Part shown: positions 8,324-17,110 of the stretch, in pieces | Position numbering within the stretch: the first letter of the stretch is position 1 | Layout: each line of letters begins with the position of its first letter | Source: Streptomyces carpinensis | GTDB taxonomy: Bacteria; Actinomycetota; Actinomycetes; Streptomycetales; Streptomycetaceae | Direction: 5' to 3' | NCBI RefSeq assembly: GCF_002154505.1 | Contig: NZ_MUBM01000041.1 | Location: 1 to 52,908 of the forward strand | Length of the DNA: 52,908 bases | Notes under the pieces: generated by a model | Told to the model about the DNA's origin: nothing | The model's database searches: none | Seen by the model: only the letters and a program-made list of their open reading frames with translations | Position numbers and translations under genes: made by a program

Positions 8324-9910
8324 TCACTCCACGTTCGCGCCTCCGGCCAGGCGGATCTCCTCGCTGTCGAGGTCGGCCTGGAGGCGGCGCAGGACGGTGT
8401 CGTCGATGTGGCGTTCGTCGCGGAGCCGGACGACGGTGGCGCGTTTGTGGCCGATGAGGGCCAGCCGCAGGGCGACGTAGTCACGGTGCTGAAGTAGCGC
8501 CGGGTCGTCCGCGTCGCCTGCGCTTCTGGCCCGTACGCTCGACAAGTGCGCCTCGTACTCCTGACGCAGCCACTCGGCGATCTTCGGATCTGCACGCAGA
8601 TCTGCTACCAGCTGCGGCATCGCCTTGATCGCTTCCTCCACCGCGGTGGCCTCGGCGAGGTCGTGTTCCTCGTCGACGGAGGTGTCGGGAGGCAAGTTCG
8701 CCCAGCGCACCGCTACCGGCAGCAGTAGCCCCTGGACCATCAGCGTCACGAGGATGACGCCCGAGGTGACGAAGACGATGAAGCTGCGGTCGGGGAAGGG
8801 CTCACCGGAGTCGAGGGTCTGCGGTACAGAGAGCACCATCGCGAGCGACACCGCGCCCCGGAAGCCGGCCAGTCCATTGACCACACGGCTTCGGTGACCG
8901 ACCCGCAGCATGCGCTGCCGGGGCCGGCGGTCGAGAGCGCGGACGAGATAGGTGGAGGCGTACAGGAACGCGAAGCGTACGGCGATGACCACTACGCAGA
9001 TGGCTCCGACGGCGATCAGCGCGTCTCGGAGGTCGGCATGGTTCAAGTCACGGACGGCGTACTGGAGTTCCACCCCGACCAGGACGAACAGCGCGCCGTT
9101 GATGAGGAACGTGGCCAGCGGCCAGAACGCCAGTGCCTGAGTTCGGTGTTCGGCCGGGATGATGCGTGGGGCGACCTGGGACATGATCAGGCCGCTGCCG
9201 ACCACCGCGAGGACTCCGGAGGCCTCGATGAGCTCGGCGAGCAGGTACGCGGTGAAGGGCGCCAGGATCATGACGAGGTTGCCCAGCAGGGGGTCGGACA
9301 GGCGGCACCGTAGATTCATGTTGACCCACGCGACCGCCACACCGACAGCGGCCCCGCCGCCGTAGGCGAGAAGGAACAGTCCCCCGACGTGCGGGACGCT
9401 CAGGTGTTCCTCGCCGACCGTGATGCCGACGGCGAGGCCGTAGACGACGAGGGCAGTGCCGTCGTTGACCAGGCTCTCCGCGCGCAGGATGGTGACCTGG
9501 CGGCGCGGTAGGGCGCGCGCGAGGACGCCGACCGCGGTGGCGTCCGTGGGGGCCATGGCCGCGCCTAGCACCCAGGCGGGTCCCCAGGGCAGCCCGAGGG
9601 CGTGTCCGGTCGCCGCGACGGCCCAGGCGGTGAGGATGACGAGCACCGTGCTCAGCTGCAGGATGCCGCGCAGGTTAGTGCGGATCTCCCGCAGCGAGGT
9701 GGTCAGGCTCTCCCAGTACAGGAGTACCGGCAGGAAGAGCAACAAGACGACTTCCGGCGGTAGTTGGGCCTGCCGTACTTGTGGGATGAAGCCCAGGAGT
9801 ACACCGACGGTGAGCAGTACGACGGGTGGGGCGATGCCGAGCCGCTGGCCGACGGCGTTACCCACCAGCACGGCCACGCCCAAGAGCACGACGAGTTCGA
9901 GACCGAGCAA
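8324..9910 (-). CDS. Na+/H+ antiporter, CPA1/NhaP type
   Basis: The 528-aa membrane protein has about 12 hydrophobic helices followed by a roughly 120-residue charged cytoplasmic tail. CPA1 motifs are present: APTDATAVGV (about 120) and ESLVNDGTALV (about 145). It would exchange Na+ or K+ for protons across the membrane. The start is TTG at 9910 with AGGAG seven bases upstream. It sits 41 bp after the DUF2255 gene on the same strand, so co-transcription is likely, though a functional link to the alcohol dehydrogenase is not obvious. Confidence 0.9.
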   Translation of the reverse strand: MLGLELVVLLGVAVLVGNAVGQRLGIAPPVVLLTVGVLLGFIPQVRQAQLPPEVVLLLFLPVLLYWESLTTSLREIRTNLRGILQLSTVLVILTAWAVAATGHALGLPWGPAWVLGAAMAPTDATAVGVLARALPRRQVTILRAESLVNDGTALVVYGLAVGITVGEEHLSVPHVGGLFLLAYGGGAAVGVAVAWVNMNLRCRLSDPLLGNLVMILAPFTAYLLAELIEASGVLAVVGSGLIMSQVAPRIIPAEHRTQALAFWPLATFLINGALFVLVGVELQYAVRDLNHADLRDALIAVGAICVVVIAVRFAFLYASTYLVRALDRRPRQRMLRVGHRSRVVNGLAGFRGAVSLAMVLSVPQTLDSGEPFPDRSFIVFVTSGVILVTLMVQGLLLPVAVRWANLPPDTSVDEEHDLAEATAVEEAIKAMPQLVADLRADPKIAEWLRQEYEAHLSSVRARSAGDADDPALLQHRDYVALRLALIGHKRATVVRLRDERHIDDTVLRRLQADLDSEEIRLAGGANVE

Positions 9911-9951
9911 GGTGTTTCTCCTGGAGGGGAATTACGGGGGAAGTGAGGGGG

Positions 9952-10326
9952 TCAGCCGACGGGGACGAGCTTGAGCGTGGTGTCCCGTGCGGCCACCAGC
10001 GGGTCGACGTAACTCGCGTCGTACCGCCCGTACTTGGTCCGGTAAGCGGCGTCGATACGGTCATTGACGTCGGCATCCGTGACCCCGACGAAGGTGACGT
10101 CCTTGGCCACGCCACCGGAGCGGATATGGCCCTCAAGACTTGACCGGGCCGCCCGGTACCAGGACCCGGCGCTGCCCCGGAAGGAGCGGACGTACAGGTC
10201 GTCACCGTCGCGGACAACCCAGATGAGCAGGGGCTCCCGCGGGGTTCCGTTGCTGCGCAGCGGGGAGATCCGCAGTTCCTCGGCGTGTTCGATACGGGTC
10301 AGTTCGTCGTTGGTCCACGTGGTCAT
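9952..10326 (-). CDS. DUF2255 family protein
   Basis: This 124-aa protein matches the small DUF2255 family by its pattern (WTNDELTRIEHAEEL, LRSNGTPREPLLIW, VRSFRGSAGSWYRAA). The fold is related to the deazaflavin (F420)-dependent nitroreductase split barrel, but no activity is established. It follows the zinc alcohol dehydrogenase by 28 bp. Such proteins often travel with MmyB-regulated dehydrogenases in Streptomyces, as here. Confidence 0.8.
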   Translation of the reverse strand: MTTWTNDELTRIEHAEELRISPLRSNGTPREPLLIWVVRDGDDLYVRSFRGSAGSWYRAARSSLEGHIRSGGVAKDVTFVGVTDADVNDRIDAAYRTKYGRYDASYVDPLVAARDTTLKLVPVG

Positions 10327-10354
10327 CGGGTACCTCCTTCGAAGGCGTGGTGGG

Positions 10355-11371
10355 TTAGGGAATGAGGAGGGTTTTGATGGCGCGGCGTTCGTCCATGGCC
10401 TTGTAGCCCTCGGCGACCTGGTCGAGGGGGAGGGTGAGGTCGAAGACCTTGCCGGGGTTGATGCGGCCGGTCAGGACGCGGTCGATGAGGTCGGGCAGGT
10501 AGCCGCGCACGGGGGCGGGGCCGCCGCGCAGGCCGACGTGGGAGAAGAAGAGCTCCTGGCCGTCGACGGCGACGTCGTGCGGGACGCCGACGAAGCCGAC
10601 GTTGCCGCCGGGACGGGTGGCATGCAGCGCCTGCCGCATGGACTGCGCGGTGCCCACGCACTCCAGCACACTGTCCGCGCCCACCCCGTTCGTCAGGTCC
10701 TTGATCCGGGCGATGCCTTCCTCGCCGCGCTCGGTGACGATGTCGGTGGCACCGAACTCCACCGCCAGCTTTTGCCGGCTCTCGTGGCGGGACATGGCGA
10801 TGATGCGCTCGGCGCCCAGTTCCTTCGCGGCGATCACCCCACACAGGCCGACCGCGCCGTCCCCGACCACGACGGCGGTGGAGCCGGGCTTGACTTCGGC
10901 GGCCTTCGCGGCATACCAGCCGGTGCCCATCACATCGGAGAGGGTGACCAGGCTGGGAAGGACCTCCTCGGCGGGCAGGTCGTCGGTGGCGACCAGGGTG
11001 CCGTGGGCGTTGGGGATGCGCACGTACTCGGCCTGGCAGGTCGACATGAACTCGCGGTGCACACACGAGGACTGGTACCCGGCCAGGCAGTTGGGGCAGG
11101 TGTTGTCGGAGGTCGCGAAGGAGCCGATGACGAACTGGCCGGGCTTGACCTTCGTGACCTCGGCTCCGACCTCCTCCACGATCCCGACGTACTCGTGCCC
11201 CATCGGCGTCGGCTGCGCGACGGGGTCGGTGCCCCGGTAGGCCCACAGGTCCGACCCGCACACACACGTGACCACCGTCCGGATCACTGCATCCGTCGGA
11301 TGCACAATCCGCGGATCCTCCCGCTCCTCGAAACAGACACCACCCGGGCCATACAACACAGTTCCGCGCAT
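10355..11371 (-). CDS. Zinc-dependent alcohol dehydrogenase
   Basis: The 338-aa protein has CVCGSDLW and GHEYVG for the catalytic zinc, a cysteine-rich structural lobe (TCPNCLAGYQSSC) and the NAD(P) loop VVGDGAVGLCG. The ATG at 11371 has GGGAG seven bases upstream; the ATG two codons earlier is too close to that site. It is divergent from an MmyB-like regulator and heads a leftward unit with DUF2255, antiporter and MDR. The substrate alcohol is unknown. Confidence 0.88.
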   Translation of the reverse strand: MRGTVLYGPGGVCFEEREDPRIVHPTDAVIRTVVTCVCGSDLWAYRGTDPVAQPTPMGHEYVGIVEEVGAEVTKVKPGQFVIGSFATSDNTCPNCLAGYQSSCVHREFMSTCQAEYVRIPNAHGTLVATDDLPAEEVLPSLVTLSDVMGTGWYAAKAAEVKPGSTAVVVGDGAVGLCGVIAAKELGAERIIAMSRHESRQKLAVEFGATDIVTERGEEGIARIKDLTNGVGADSVLECVGTAQSMRQALHATRPGGNVGFVGVPHDVAVDGQELFFSHVGLRGGPAPVRGYLPDLIDRVLTGRINPGKVFDLTLPLDQVAEGYKAMDERRAIKTLLIP

Positions 11372-11530
11372 GCTCATTCTCCCGCTTCAGGAATTCTGCC
11401 GACGGCCGAATTCCGGGCCTGGGAATTCAGGCAAATCTCCTCACGAAGCAGAGTTCCAGCTCGGACGGGCGGTATCCAGGGACAAAACTCTCCTACCCTG
11501 CGACGTGCCGGCGGTGCGAGACTCGGAAGC
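11372..11530. promoter_or_regulatory. Divergent promoter region with MmyB-type motif and GAATTCC dyad
   Basis: Two elements stand out. The first, 11476-11497, begins CCAGGGAC and ends CTCTCCTACC; its end is 34 bases before the regulator ATG. Copies occur at 12418-12439 and 14119-14140. The second, 11408-11428, is an inverted repeat GAATTCC-N7-GGAATTC, with a further GAATTC at 11391-11396 toward the dehydrogenase. I infer autoregulation through the first and control of the dehydrogenase through one or both. Confidence 0.6.
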
Positions 11531-12388
11531 ATGACCAACAGCGCACATCTCAACGAGCTGGGAGAATTCCTCAAGGCCCGCCGGGCCGAGCTCAGCCCGC
11601 GCATGGTCGGACTGCCCGACCCCGACGGGCGGCGGCGCGTGGCAGGTCTGCGCCGCGAAGAGGTGGCCGTGCTCGCTTCCGTCAGTACACACCACTACAC
11701 CCGCTTGGAGCAGGGCCGCATCGCCCCCTCCATCTCCGCGCTGAGCGCCCTCGTCCGTGCCCTGCGGCTGAACGACGAGCAGCGGGACCATTTGTTCGGG
11801 CTGGTCGGGCGGGAGGCCAACCTGCCTCGGCGGCGGGCCGCACAGAAGGTGCAGCCTCAGCTGCGCACTGTCCTGGACGACCTCACCGTCACGCCCGCCA
11901 TGATCCTGGGCAGGAACCTGGACGTCCTGGCGTGGAACCCGATGGCCACCGCCCTGTTTAACATCGACTTCACGCAGATCCCCGAGCGGCAGCGCAACTA
12001 CATCCGTCAGCTCTTCACGGATCCGAAGATGAGGACGCTGTACGTGGACTGGGAGAACTCCGCCCGCAACGCCATCGCCCTGCTGCGGCGGTGTGCCGCG
12101 GCCCAACCTGACGACCTAGGGTTGACAACCCTCGTGGGTGAGCTGTCGGTGCAGGACGAGCAGTTCTGCCGGTGGTGGGACGGGCGCCAGATCGCCCCCC
12201 GCACCAGTGGCAGCAAGGTGTTCCGCCACCCGGTCGCCGGCGAACTCGCCCTTGACTGGGATGTCCTCAGCTGTGAGGCCGACTCCGACCAACGGTTGGT
12301 CGTCTGGATCGCCGAACCCGACTCGCGCTCCCATGCGGGCCTGCGCTTCCTCTGCTCATGGGCAGGAAAAGAGCCGCGTGCGAATTAG
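11531..12388 (+). CDS. MmyB-like XRE-family regulator (first copy)
   Basis: The 285-aa protein has an N-terminal helix-turn-helix (about 10-75: LGEFLKARRAEL, GLRREEVAVLASVSTHHYTRLEQG) and the MmyB-type ligand-binding PAS-like domain (about 100-280: LDVLAWNPMATALF, FRHPVAGELALDWDVL). MmyB proteins bind small hydrophobic ligands. It is divergent from the alcohol dehydrogenase. A second copy at 14174 shares the architecture and many motifs. The CCAGGGA motif just upstream suggests self-control. Confidence 0.92.
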   Translation: MTNSAHLNELGEFLKARRAELSPRMVGLPDPDGRRRVAGLRREEVAVLASVSTHHYTRLEQGRIAPSISALSALVRALRLNDEQRDHLFGLVGREANLPRRRAAQKVQPQLRTVLDDLTVTPAMILGRNLDVLAWNPMATALFNIDFTQIPERQRNYIRQLFTDPKMRTLYVDWENSARNAIALLRRCAAAQPDDLGLTTLVGELSVQDEQFCRWWDGRQIAPRTSGSKVFRHPVAGELALDWDVLSCEADSDQRLVVWIAEPDSRSHAGLRFLCSWAGKEPRAN

Positions 12389-12582
12389 CGTGGACGTCTG
12401 GAATCGGCAGGGATCTGCCAGGGACGAATCCTTCCTACCTTCGTACTCGAATTCCGTGCGATGATTACAGTGCGGGTTCCGCTGGGCCTTTCTTGAGGAG
12501 CAACGACTTCCTGTCCTCCTCAGGCTTCACTTCTGACGGATTCCCATTCTGTGTAGTGGTCATATCTCCAAGGAGCACCACC
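12389..12582 (+). promoter_or_regulatory. Promoter region of the SnoaL/DJ-1/MoaF operon with shared motif
   Basis: Positions 12418-12439 match the element before the first MmyB gene at 18 of 22 bases (CCAGGGAC start, TTCCTACC end). The spacing to the SnoaL gene leaves a leader of about 140 bases. An AAGGAG ribosome binding site precedes the ATG at 12583. Confidence 0.6.
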
Positions 12583-12972
12583 ATGTCCGATTCCCCCAAC
12601 CTCGCTCTCGTCCGTCGGCTCTACGACTCCGGCATGGCACCGGACGTGATCGCCGAGGTCATCGACCCCGACATCGTCTGGGACATCACCCCCGGTTTCC
12701 CCTACGGCGGTGTCTACAAGACTTGGGCGAGCGCCGGCGCCGACTTCTTCGCCCGGCTCGCGCCCAACTTCTCCTCCTTCGGCGCGGTCGCCGAGGAGTA
12801 TTACGACGCCGGTGAGCACGTCTTCGTCCGAGGCCACTACCGCGCCGTGTCCAAGTCCGGGCAGGAGTCGGACGCGCGGTTCATCCACCTGTGGACGGTC
12901 GCGGGCGGCAAGCTCACCCACCTGATCCAGGCAGCCGACAGCCACGTCGTCCAGCAGGCCGCGAACGGCTGA
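12583..12972 (+). CDS. SnoaL-like/NTF2-fold protein
   Basis: This 129-aa single-domain protein has the SnoaL-like pattern: an N-terminal helix (LALVRRLYDSGMAPDVIAEV), a mid-strand DIVWDITPGFPYGG, and a C-terminal sheet ending FIHLWTVAGGKLTHLIQAAD. Members bind small hydrophobic compounds and act as cyclases, isomerases or binding proteins. AAGGAG precedes the ATG. It is followed 27 bp later by a DJ-1-type gene, so the two form one operon. No catalytic assignment is possible from sequence alone. Confidence 0.85.
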   Translation: MSDSPNLALVRRLYDSGMAPDVIAEVIDPDIVWDITPGFPYGGVYKTWASAGADFFARLAPNFSSFGAVAEEYYDAGEHVFVRGHYRAVSKSGQESDARFIHLWTVAGGKLTHLIQAADSHVVQQAANG

Positions 12973-12999
12973 TCGCACTCACCCCAGGAGAACAACCCC

Positions 13000-13701
13000 A
13001 TGGCGAAGATCCTCTTCCTCATCACCGCCGCCGAGCACTGGACCCTGGCCGACGGGTTCAAGCAGCCCGCGGGCTTCTGGGCTGAGGAGGCCATCGGTCC
13101 GTACGGCGTCTTCAAGGAGGCCGGCTACGAGATCGGCGCGGCCACCCCCGGCGGCGTACCGCCGACCGCCGACGCCCTCAGCCTGACCCCGGACTTCAAT
13201 GGCGGCCCCGAGGGTGCGGAGCGCATGAAGGCCGCCCTGCGGGAGGCCGCCGAACTGGCGAACCCGGTCCGCATCGAGGACGTCGACATCGACGATTACG
13301 ACGCCGTTTTCGTCCCCGGAGGCTGGGGACCGATGGAGGACCTCTCCGACGACCCCGCGGCTGGCAAGCTGCTCAGCGACTGGCTCGCCTCCGGCAAGAT
13401 CGTGTCGCTGGTGTGCCACGGCCCGGCCGCGCTGCTGTCGACGGTGAACTCCGACGGCAAGTCCCCCTTCGCCGGTTACCGCCTCACCGGGCTGTCCAAC
13501 TCCGAGGAGATCCAGAACGGCCTCGCCGACCGCGCGAAGTGGCTGCTCCAGGACCGTCTCGTCGCGGACGTGGGCGCGGACTACCGCAAGGGTGAGGAGA
13601 ACTTCGCCCCCCACATCGAGGTGGATCGCACCCTCATCACTGGCCAGAACCCCGCCTCGGCCGTTCCGCTGGCCCACGAGGTCGTCAAGGCCCTTGGCTG
13701 A
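13000..13701 (+). CDS. DJ-1/PfpI family protein
   Basis: The 233-aa protein has the DJ-1/ThiJ fold with the nucleophile elbow SLVCHGPAALL (C139), VPGGWGPMEDL and a partner glutamate early in the chain. Relatives act as glyoxalase III, chaperones or cysteine hydrolases against reactive carbonyls. An AGGAG site precedes the ATG. Position between a SnoaL and a MoaF-like gene under a shared MmyB-type motif suggests an electrophile or aldehyde response unit; this role is inferred. Confidence 0.87.
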   Translation: MAKILFLITAAEHWTLADGFKQPAGFWAEEAIGPYGVFKEAGYEIGAATPGGVPPTADALSLTPDFNGGPEGAERMKAALREAAELANPVRIEDVDIDDYDAVFVPGGWGPMEDLSDDPAAGKLLSDWLASGKIVSLVCHGPAALLSTVNSDGKSPFAGYRLTGLSNSEEIQNGLADRAKWLLQDRLVADVGADYRKGEENFAPHIEVDRTLITGQNPASAVPLAHEVVKALG

Positions 13702-13737
13702 CACCCCCGCAGTAGCACTCACAGAGAGGTAGTAACG

Positions 13738-14076
13738 ATGGACAGCAACGCGACTCTTCCCAGCGTGGGACAGACCTGGCTGGCGGACCTCGGTCCGGAC
13801 ACGCCGCTCGGCCACTTCACGGTGGAGATCACCTTCGACTCGGCGACCCAGGTCAGCTTCGAGGTGGCGAGCGGTGCGATCAAGGGCCGGAAGCAGACGA
13901 TGAAATACACCACCACCCAGCTTCGCGACGGCCTGTACGTCGTGCGCTGGACCGAGCCCGACGCCGGTGACCACGTCACCCACATCGAGGACTACACGGA
14001 GGGGACCTGCATGGCCAGCTCCGTCGTAGGCGGCGAGTTCATCCAGCTCCACGGGACGTGGACCCGCGTCCGCTGA
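13738..14076 (+). CDS. MoaF-like domain protein
   Basis: This 112-aa protein looks like the MoaF C-terminal (lipocalin-like) domain, with strands FTVEITFDSATQVSFEV, TTQLRDGLYVVRWTEPD and a closing FIQLHGTWTRV. Family members occur beside small stress or catabolic operons; no reaction is established here. It lies 36 bp after the DJ-1 gene on the same strand. GAGAGG precedes the ATG. Confidence 0.75.
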   Translation: MDSNATLPSVGQTWLADLGPDTPLGHFTVEITFDSATQVSFEVASGAIKGRKQTMKYTTTQLRDGLYVVRWTEPDAGDHVTHIEDYTEGTCMASSVVGGEFIQLHGTWTRVR

Positions 14077-14173
14077 TCGCGCGCCCGAGAACAGGTCCGT
14101 ACCTGGCGGTGAGGACTTCCAGGGAGAGAACTCTCCCCCTGACAACGCTGCTACCGGGTGTCAGGCTAAGGGC
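14077..14173 (+). promoter_or_regulatory. Promoter of second MmyB-like gene with shared operator motif
   Basis: Positions 14119-14140 start CCAGGGA and contain a perfect dyad GGGAGAG-AA-CTCTCCC (14122-14137). The motif ends 34 bases before the ATG, exactly as in front of the first MmyB gene. Autoregulation by MmyB proteins is the simplest reading. Confidence 0.6.
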
Positions 14174-15049
14174 ATGACCAGCGATCCTCACCGCCATGAC
14201 CTGGGAGAATTCCTCAAGGCGCGCCGCGCCGAGCTCGACCCGGCCGCCGTCGGACTACCCGACGGCGGCCAGCGGCGCGTAGCGGGTCTGCGCCGTGAGG
14301 AGGTCGCGGTGCTGGCCGCCATCAGCACCGACTACTACGCCCGCCTGGAACAGGGCCGTATCCAGCCGTCCCCGTCCGTGCTGGAGTCCCTGGCCCGGGT
14401 GCTACGCCTGGACGACGATCAGCGCGCCTATCTGTGCGAGCTGTCAGACCGCAGCGAGTACCGGCCGACGGCGGCCCGCCGCAGGCCGCGTCCGAAGACC
14501 CAGGTGCAGTGGCAGCACATGATCGACGACATGGCGCACACCCCGGCGTTGGTGATCGGCCCACGTACCGAGGTCGTCGCCTGGAACGCGATGGGCGCGG
14601 CCCTGATCACGGACTTCGGGCTGATCCCCGAGAAGCAGCGCTACTACATCAGGCTGCTCATCACCGACCCGGCGATGAAGGAGCTGTACGCGGACTGGGA
14701 GGGCGTCACCCGGCTGGCCATTGCCCAGATGCGCATGCATAACGCGAACAACCCCGGTGACGTGCAACTGGCCGCCCTGGTGGGCGAACTCTCGGTCAGG
14801 GACGACCACTTCCGCCAATGGTGGGCCGCGCACGACGTGGCCGTACGGGACACCGGGACCAAGCATCTGCGCCACCCCGTCGTCGGCGACCTGCACCTCG
14901 ACTGGAACGCCGTCATCTGGGCCGCCGACCCCGACCTCCAGATCGTCGTCTGGACCGCCGAAGCGAGCACGCCCACGCACGACAGCCTGCGCATGCTGGC
15001 CTCCTGGGCAGCGGACCCGAGCCACCTGCGCAGCGGCAGCTCTGCCTGA
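14174..15049 (+). CDS. MmyB-like XRE-family regulator (second copy)
   Basis: The 291-aa protein has the same layout as the one at 11531: HTH (LGEFLKARRAELDP, GLRREEVAVLAAISTDYYARLEQG) and a C-terminal MmyB ligand domain (TEVVAWNAMGAALI, LRHPVVGDLHLDWNAV). It lies just behind the SnoaL/DJ-1/MoaF operon but has its own motif-bearing promoter. The two paralogues may share or compete for the CCAGGGA sites. Confidence 0.92.
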   Translation: MTSDPHRHDLGEFLKARRAELDPAAVGLPDGGQRRVAGLRREEVAVLAAISTDYYARLEQGRIQPSPSVLESLARVLRLDDDQRAYLCELSDRSEYRPTAARRRPRPKTQVQWQHMIDDMAHTPALVIGPRTEVVAWNAMGAALITDFGLIPEKQRYYIRLLITDPAMKELYADWEGVTRLAIAQMRMHNANNPGDVQLAALVGELSVRDDHFRQWWAAHDVAVRDTGTKHLRHPVVGDLHLDWNAVIWAADPDLQIVVWTAEASTPTHDSLRMLASWAADPSHLRSGSSA

Positions 15050-15275
15050 CCGTCCTCCGGGGGGCATTCCCTGCCAGAGGGGGAGTCTCTTGTCCTACGC
15101 AGCGCACGCGTAGGAAGAGGCTCTCCCTTCTTCATGTACGGCACTCGTGGCACGCTCATTGCGAGGCCGACCGCGCCGTGAGCTCCCGCTCCCCGGTCGG
15201 GCCGACTTGCGACCGGTTCCTCAGCGCCGAGGCGTCCACCGGCCGGCTCATTCGCCAGGAAAGAGATCCTTGCGC
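15050..15275 (+). promoter_or_regulatory. Leader with long dyad before the MFS fragment
   Basis: An extended inverted repeat is centred near 15104: TCCTACGC (15093-15100) pairs with GCGTAGGA (15108-15115), flanked by CTCTT and AGAG. This looks like the operator of the MFS gene at 15276, probably the target of the TetR protein now broken at 16682-18719. No open frame of note lies here. Confidence 0.5.
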
Positions 15276-15474
15276 ATGTCCCTGACCGAGTCCCGTCCCG
15301 GGACGTCGCTTCCGCCTGCCGCCGAGCCACGCTGGACCGCCCGCCTGTGGGCCGTCCTCGCCGTGCTGTGCCTCGTGCTCTTCCTCGACGGCCTCGACGT
15401 CTCGATGGTCGGCATCGCCCTGCCCTTCATCGGCCACGACCTCGGCCTGGCCACCGGCTCGCTTCAGTGGATCC
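15276..15474 (+). pseudogene. MFS drug-efflux transporter, N-terminal fragment
   Basis: About 66 codons remain, from ATG 15276 to the segment GSLQWI. They include the first membrane helix (LWAVLAVLCLVLFLDGLDV) and the typical VSMVGIALPFIGHDLG of DHA2-type exporters. After QWI the family consensus is lost and IS110-related sequence begins. The rest of the transporter (about 400 residues) is not found in the window. The fragment points to an insertion plus deletion that joined it to the IS110 remnant. Confidence 0.8.
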
Positions 15475-16660
15475 CTACCTTGTTGATCCGGATGAGCGAG
15501 CCATTCGTAGGGTTGGCTGACCCAGGGTGTCGGGTGTGGCTTTCAGCGGTCTGCCGTCCGTGGCTTCTTACGATTCGCCGCCCGACACCCCGCGACGACT
15601 CGACTGCTGATACGAAAAATCCCCCTTCGGTGCAGGTCAGGAGCGTTCACGTGGTCTCCACCGGCTGGAGGTTGACCTGGTAGCCGAGGCGGTTGAGCTG
15701 GCTGACTAGGCGGCGGGTGGCACGGGTCTTGCCGGTGCGTTCGAGGAAGTAGTCACCGCCGAGGTCGGTGTACTCGATGTCGCGGGTGAACATGTGCCAG
15801 ATCGAGATCAGAATGGAGTGCTGCAGAGCGACCAGTGCCCGCCGGCGGCCACGGCGTCCGACCAGACGGCGGTAGCGGGAGGCACCGAGCTGCCGGAGCA
15901 GAGCCGTGCCTGTCGGCCCATGGCCTGCTCGACCGGGGGCGGTTGCCGCATCTGCGGGCGTCGCAGGATTTCGTGCAGGCGGTCGGCCTCGGTCTCGATG
16001 CTGCGTTTGCGTCCTGCTCGCCGGACGACCGCGCGCAGCTGCGTGCGGGTGCGCCGGGCGGCGTCTTCGGGGGTGGTGGCCGCAGCGAGAAGTGCGCGGG
16101 CCACCGGGTGGCAGAGCCCTTCGCGTACCGATTCGAAGGACTCCCGAAAGCCGGGGAAGTATTCACGCAGGTGAGAGCGGAGTTTGTTGGCGGCCTGGGT
16201 CCGGTCGCAGACGGCGTCCTGCTGAGCGCGAGCCAAGGCCGCTATGGCTTTGGCGAGTTCGCTGTCGGCCGGCAAGGTCCGGAAGGCGGCCCGGTCGGTA
16301 CGCAGGATGTTGGCCAGCACCGTTGCGTCCAGGTGGTCGGACTTCTTGCGGCTGACCGCGTGCCGCTCTCGGTAGCGGGCGGCGGCCATCGGGTTGATGT
16401 CGTAGACGGGTCGCCCAGTAGCCCGCAGGCAGGCGACGAGGAGACCGCGTGCGGTCTCGATGGCGACCGGGATTGGCGTGCCCGGGCCGTCCCCATGTGC
16501 GGTCAGCAGGTCAAGGAGTGCGTTCAGGCCGGTGAGGTCGTCGGTGATCCTGGCCTTAGTGACGATGGTTCCCTCTCCGTCGACCATGGCGATGTCATGG
16601 CCACCGGTACAGATCGAGGACGGATGCGTGTACGCGCTCCTGCCGTGGAGCGAACGGTGA
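15475..16660 (-). mobile_element. IS110-family element remnant with broken transposase
   Basis: On the minus strand, about 16610-15905 encode an IS110-type N-terminal region (HDIAMVDGEGTIVTKARI, PVAIETARGLL, KKSDHLDATVLANIL). A different frame, about 15900-15647, encodes the C-terminus (LVALQHSILISIWHMF, LGGDYF, ending QPVETT). The frame changes near 15905. The stretch between the halves is shorter than in intact enzymes, so I infer an internal deletion as well. The first catalytic Asp region appears lost at the N-terminus. The non-coding side (15475-15646) holds stems GGGTGTCGGG (15525-15534) and CCCGACACCC (15581-15590). Confidence 0.75.
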
Positions 16661-17102
16661 CACGGGTCCCCCGAGGAGTGCACCGCGGAGCGGGCCGACG
16701 CAGCCCGCAACCGTGCCCGGCTGCTGGAGGCGGCCGCCCGGCTGGTGGCCGAACAGGGCGCGGAGCACGTGACGATGCATGAGGTTGCCCGGGCGGCCGG
16801 GGTGGGAAAAGGCACGCTGTTCCGCGGGTTCGGCGACCGTACCGGGCTCCTGCTGACCTTGCAGGGGGACGCCGAGGCCGAATTCCGCGAGGCGTACACC
16901 TCGGGTCCGCCTCCGCTGGGGCCGGGGGCACCGCCGAGGGAACGGCTGACAGCGTTCGGCTGCGCCTTGATCGAGCGCATCAACGATGAAGAGGACCTGG
17001 GCGCACCCCTGGCCCGCCAGGTGCCCCTGGAGCGGCGGCATTCCTCGGAGACCGCCCGGTCCTTCCACCACCACAACGCATCGCTCCTGCGGGAAGCGGG
17101 AG

Positions 17103-17110
17103 TGGCGGCC
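17103..17110. repeat. Left target-site duplication of the IS256 element
   Basis: TGGCGGCC here is repeated at 18541-18548, immediately outside the inverted-repeat ends. Eight bases is a usual target duplication for IS256-family insertion. Confidence 0.9.

Noticed and set aside
15074..15098. CCAGAGGGGGAGTCTCTTG as an MmyB-type site
   Set aside because: The spacing does not match the three good sites and the stretch is better explained as part of the long dyad before the MFS gene.
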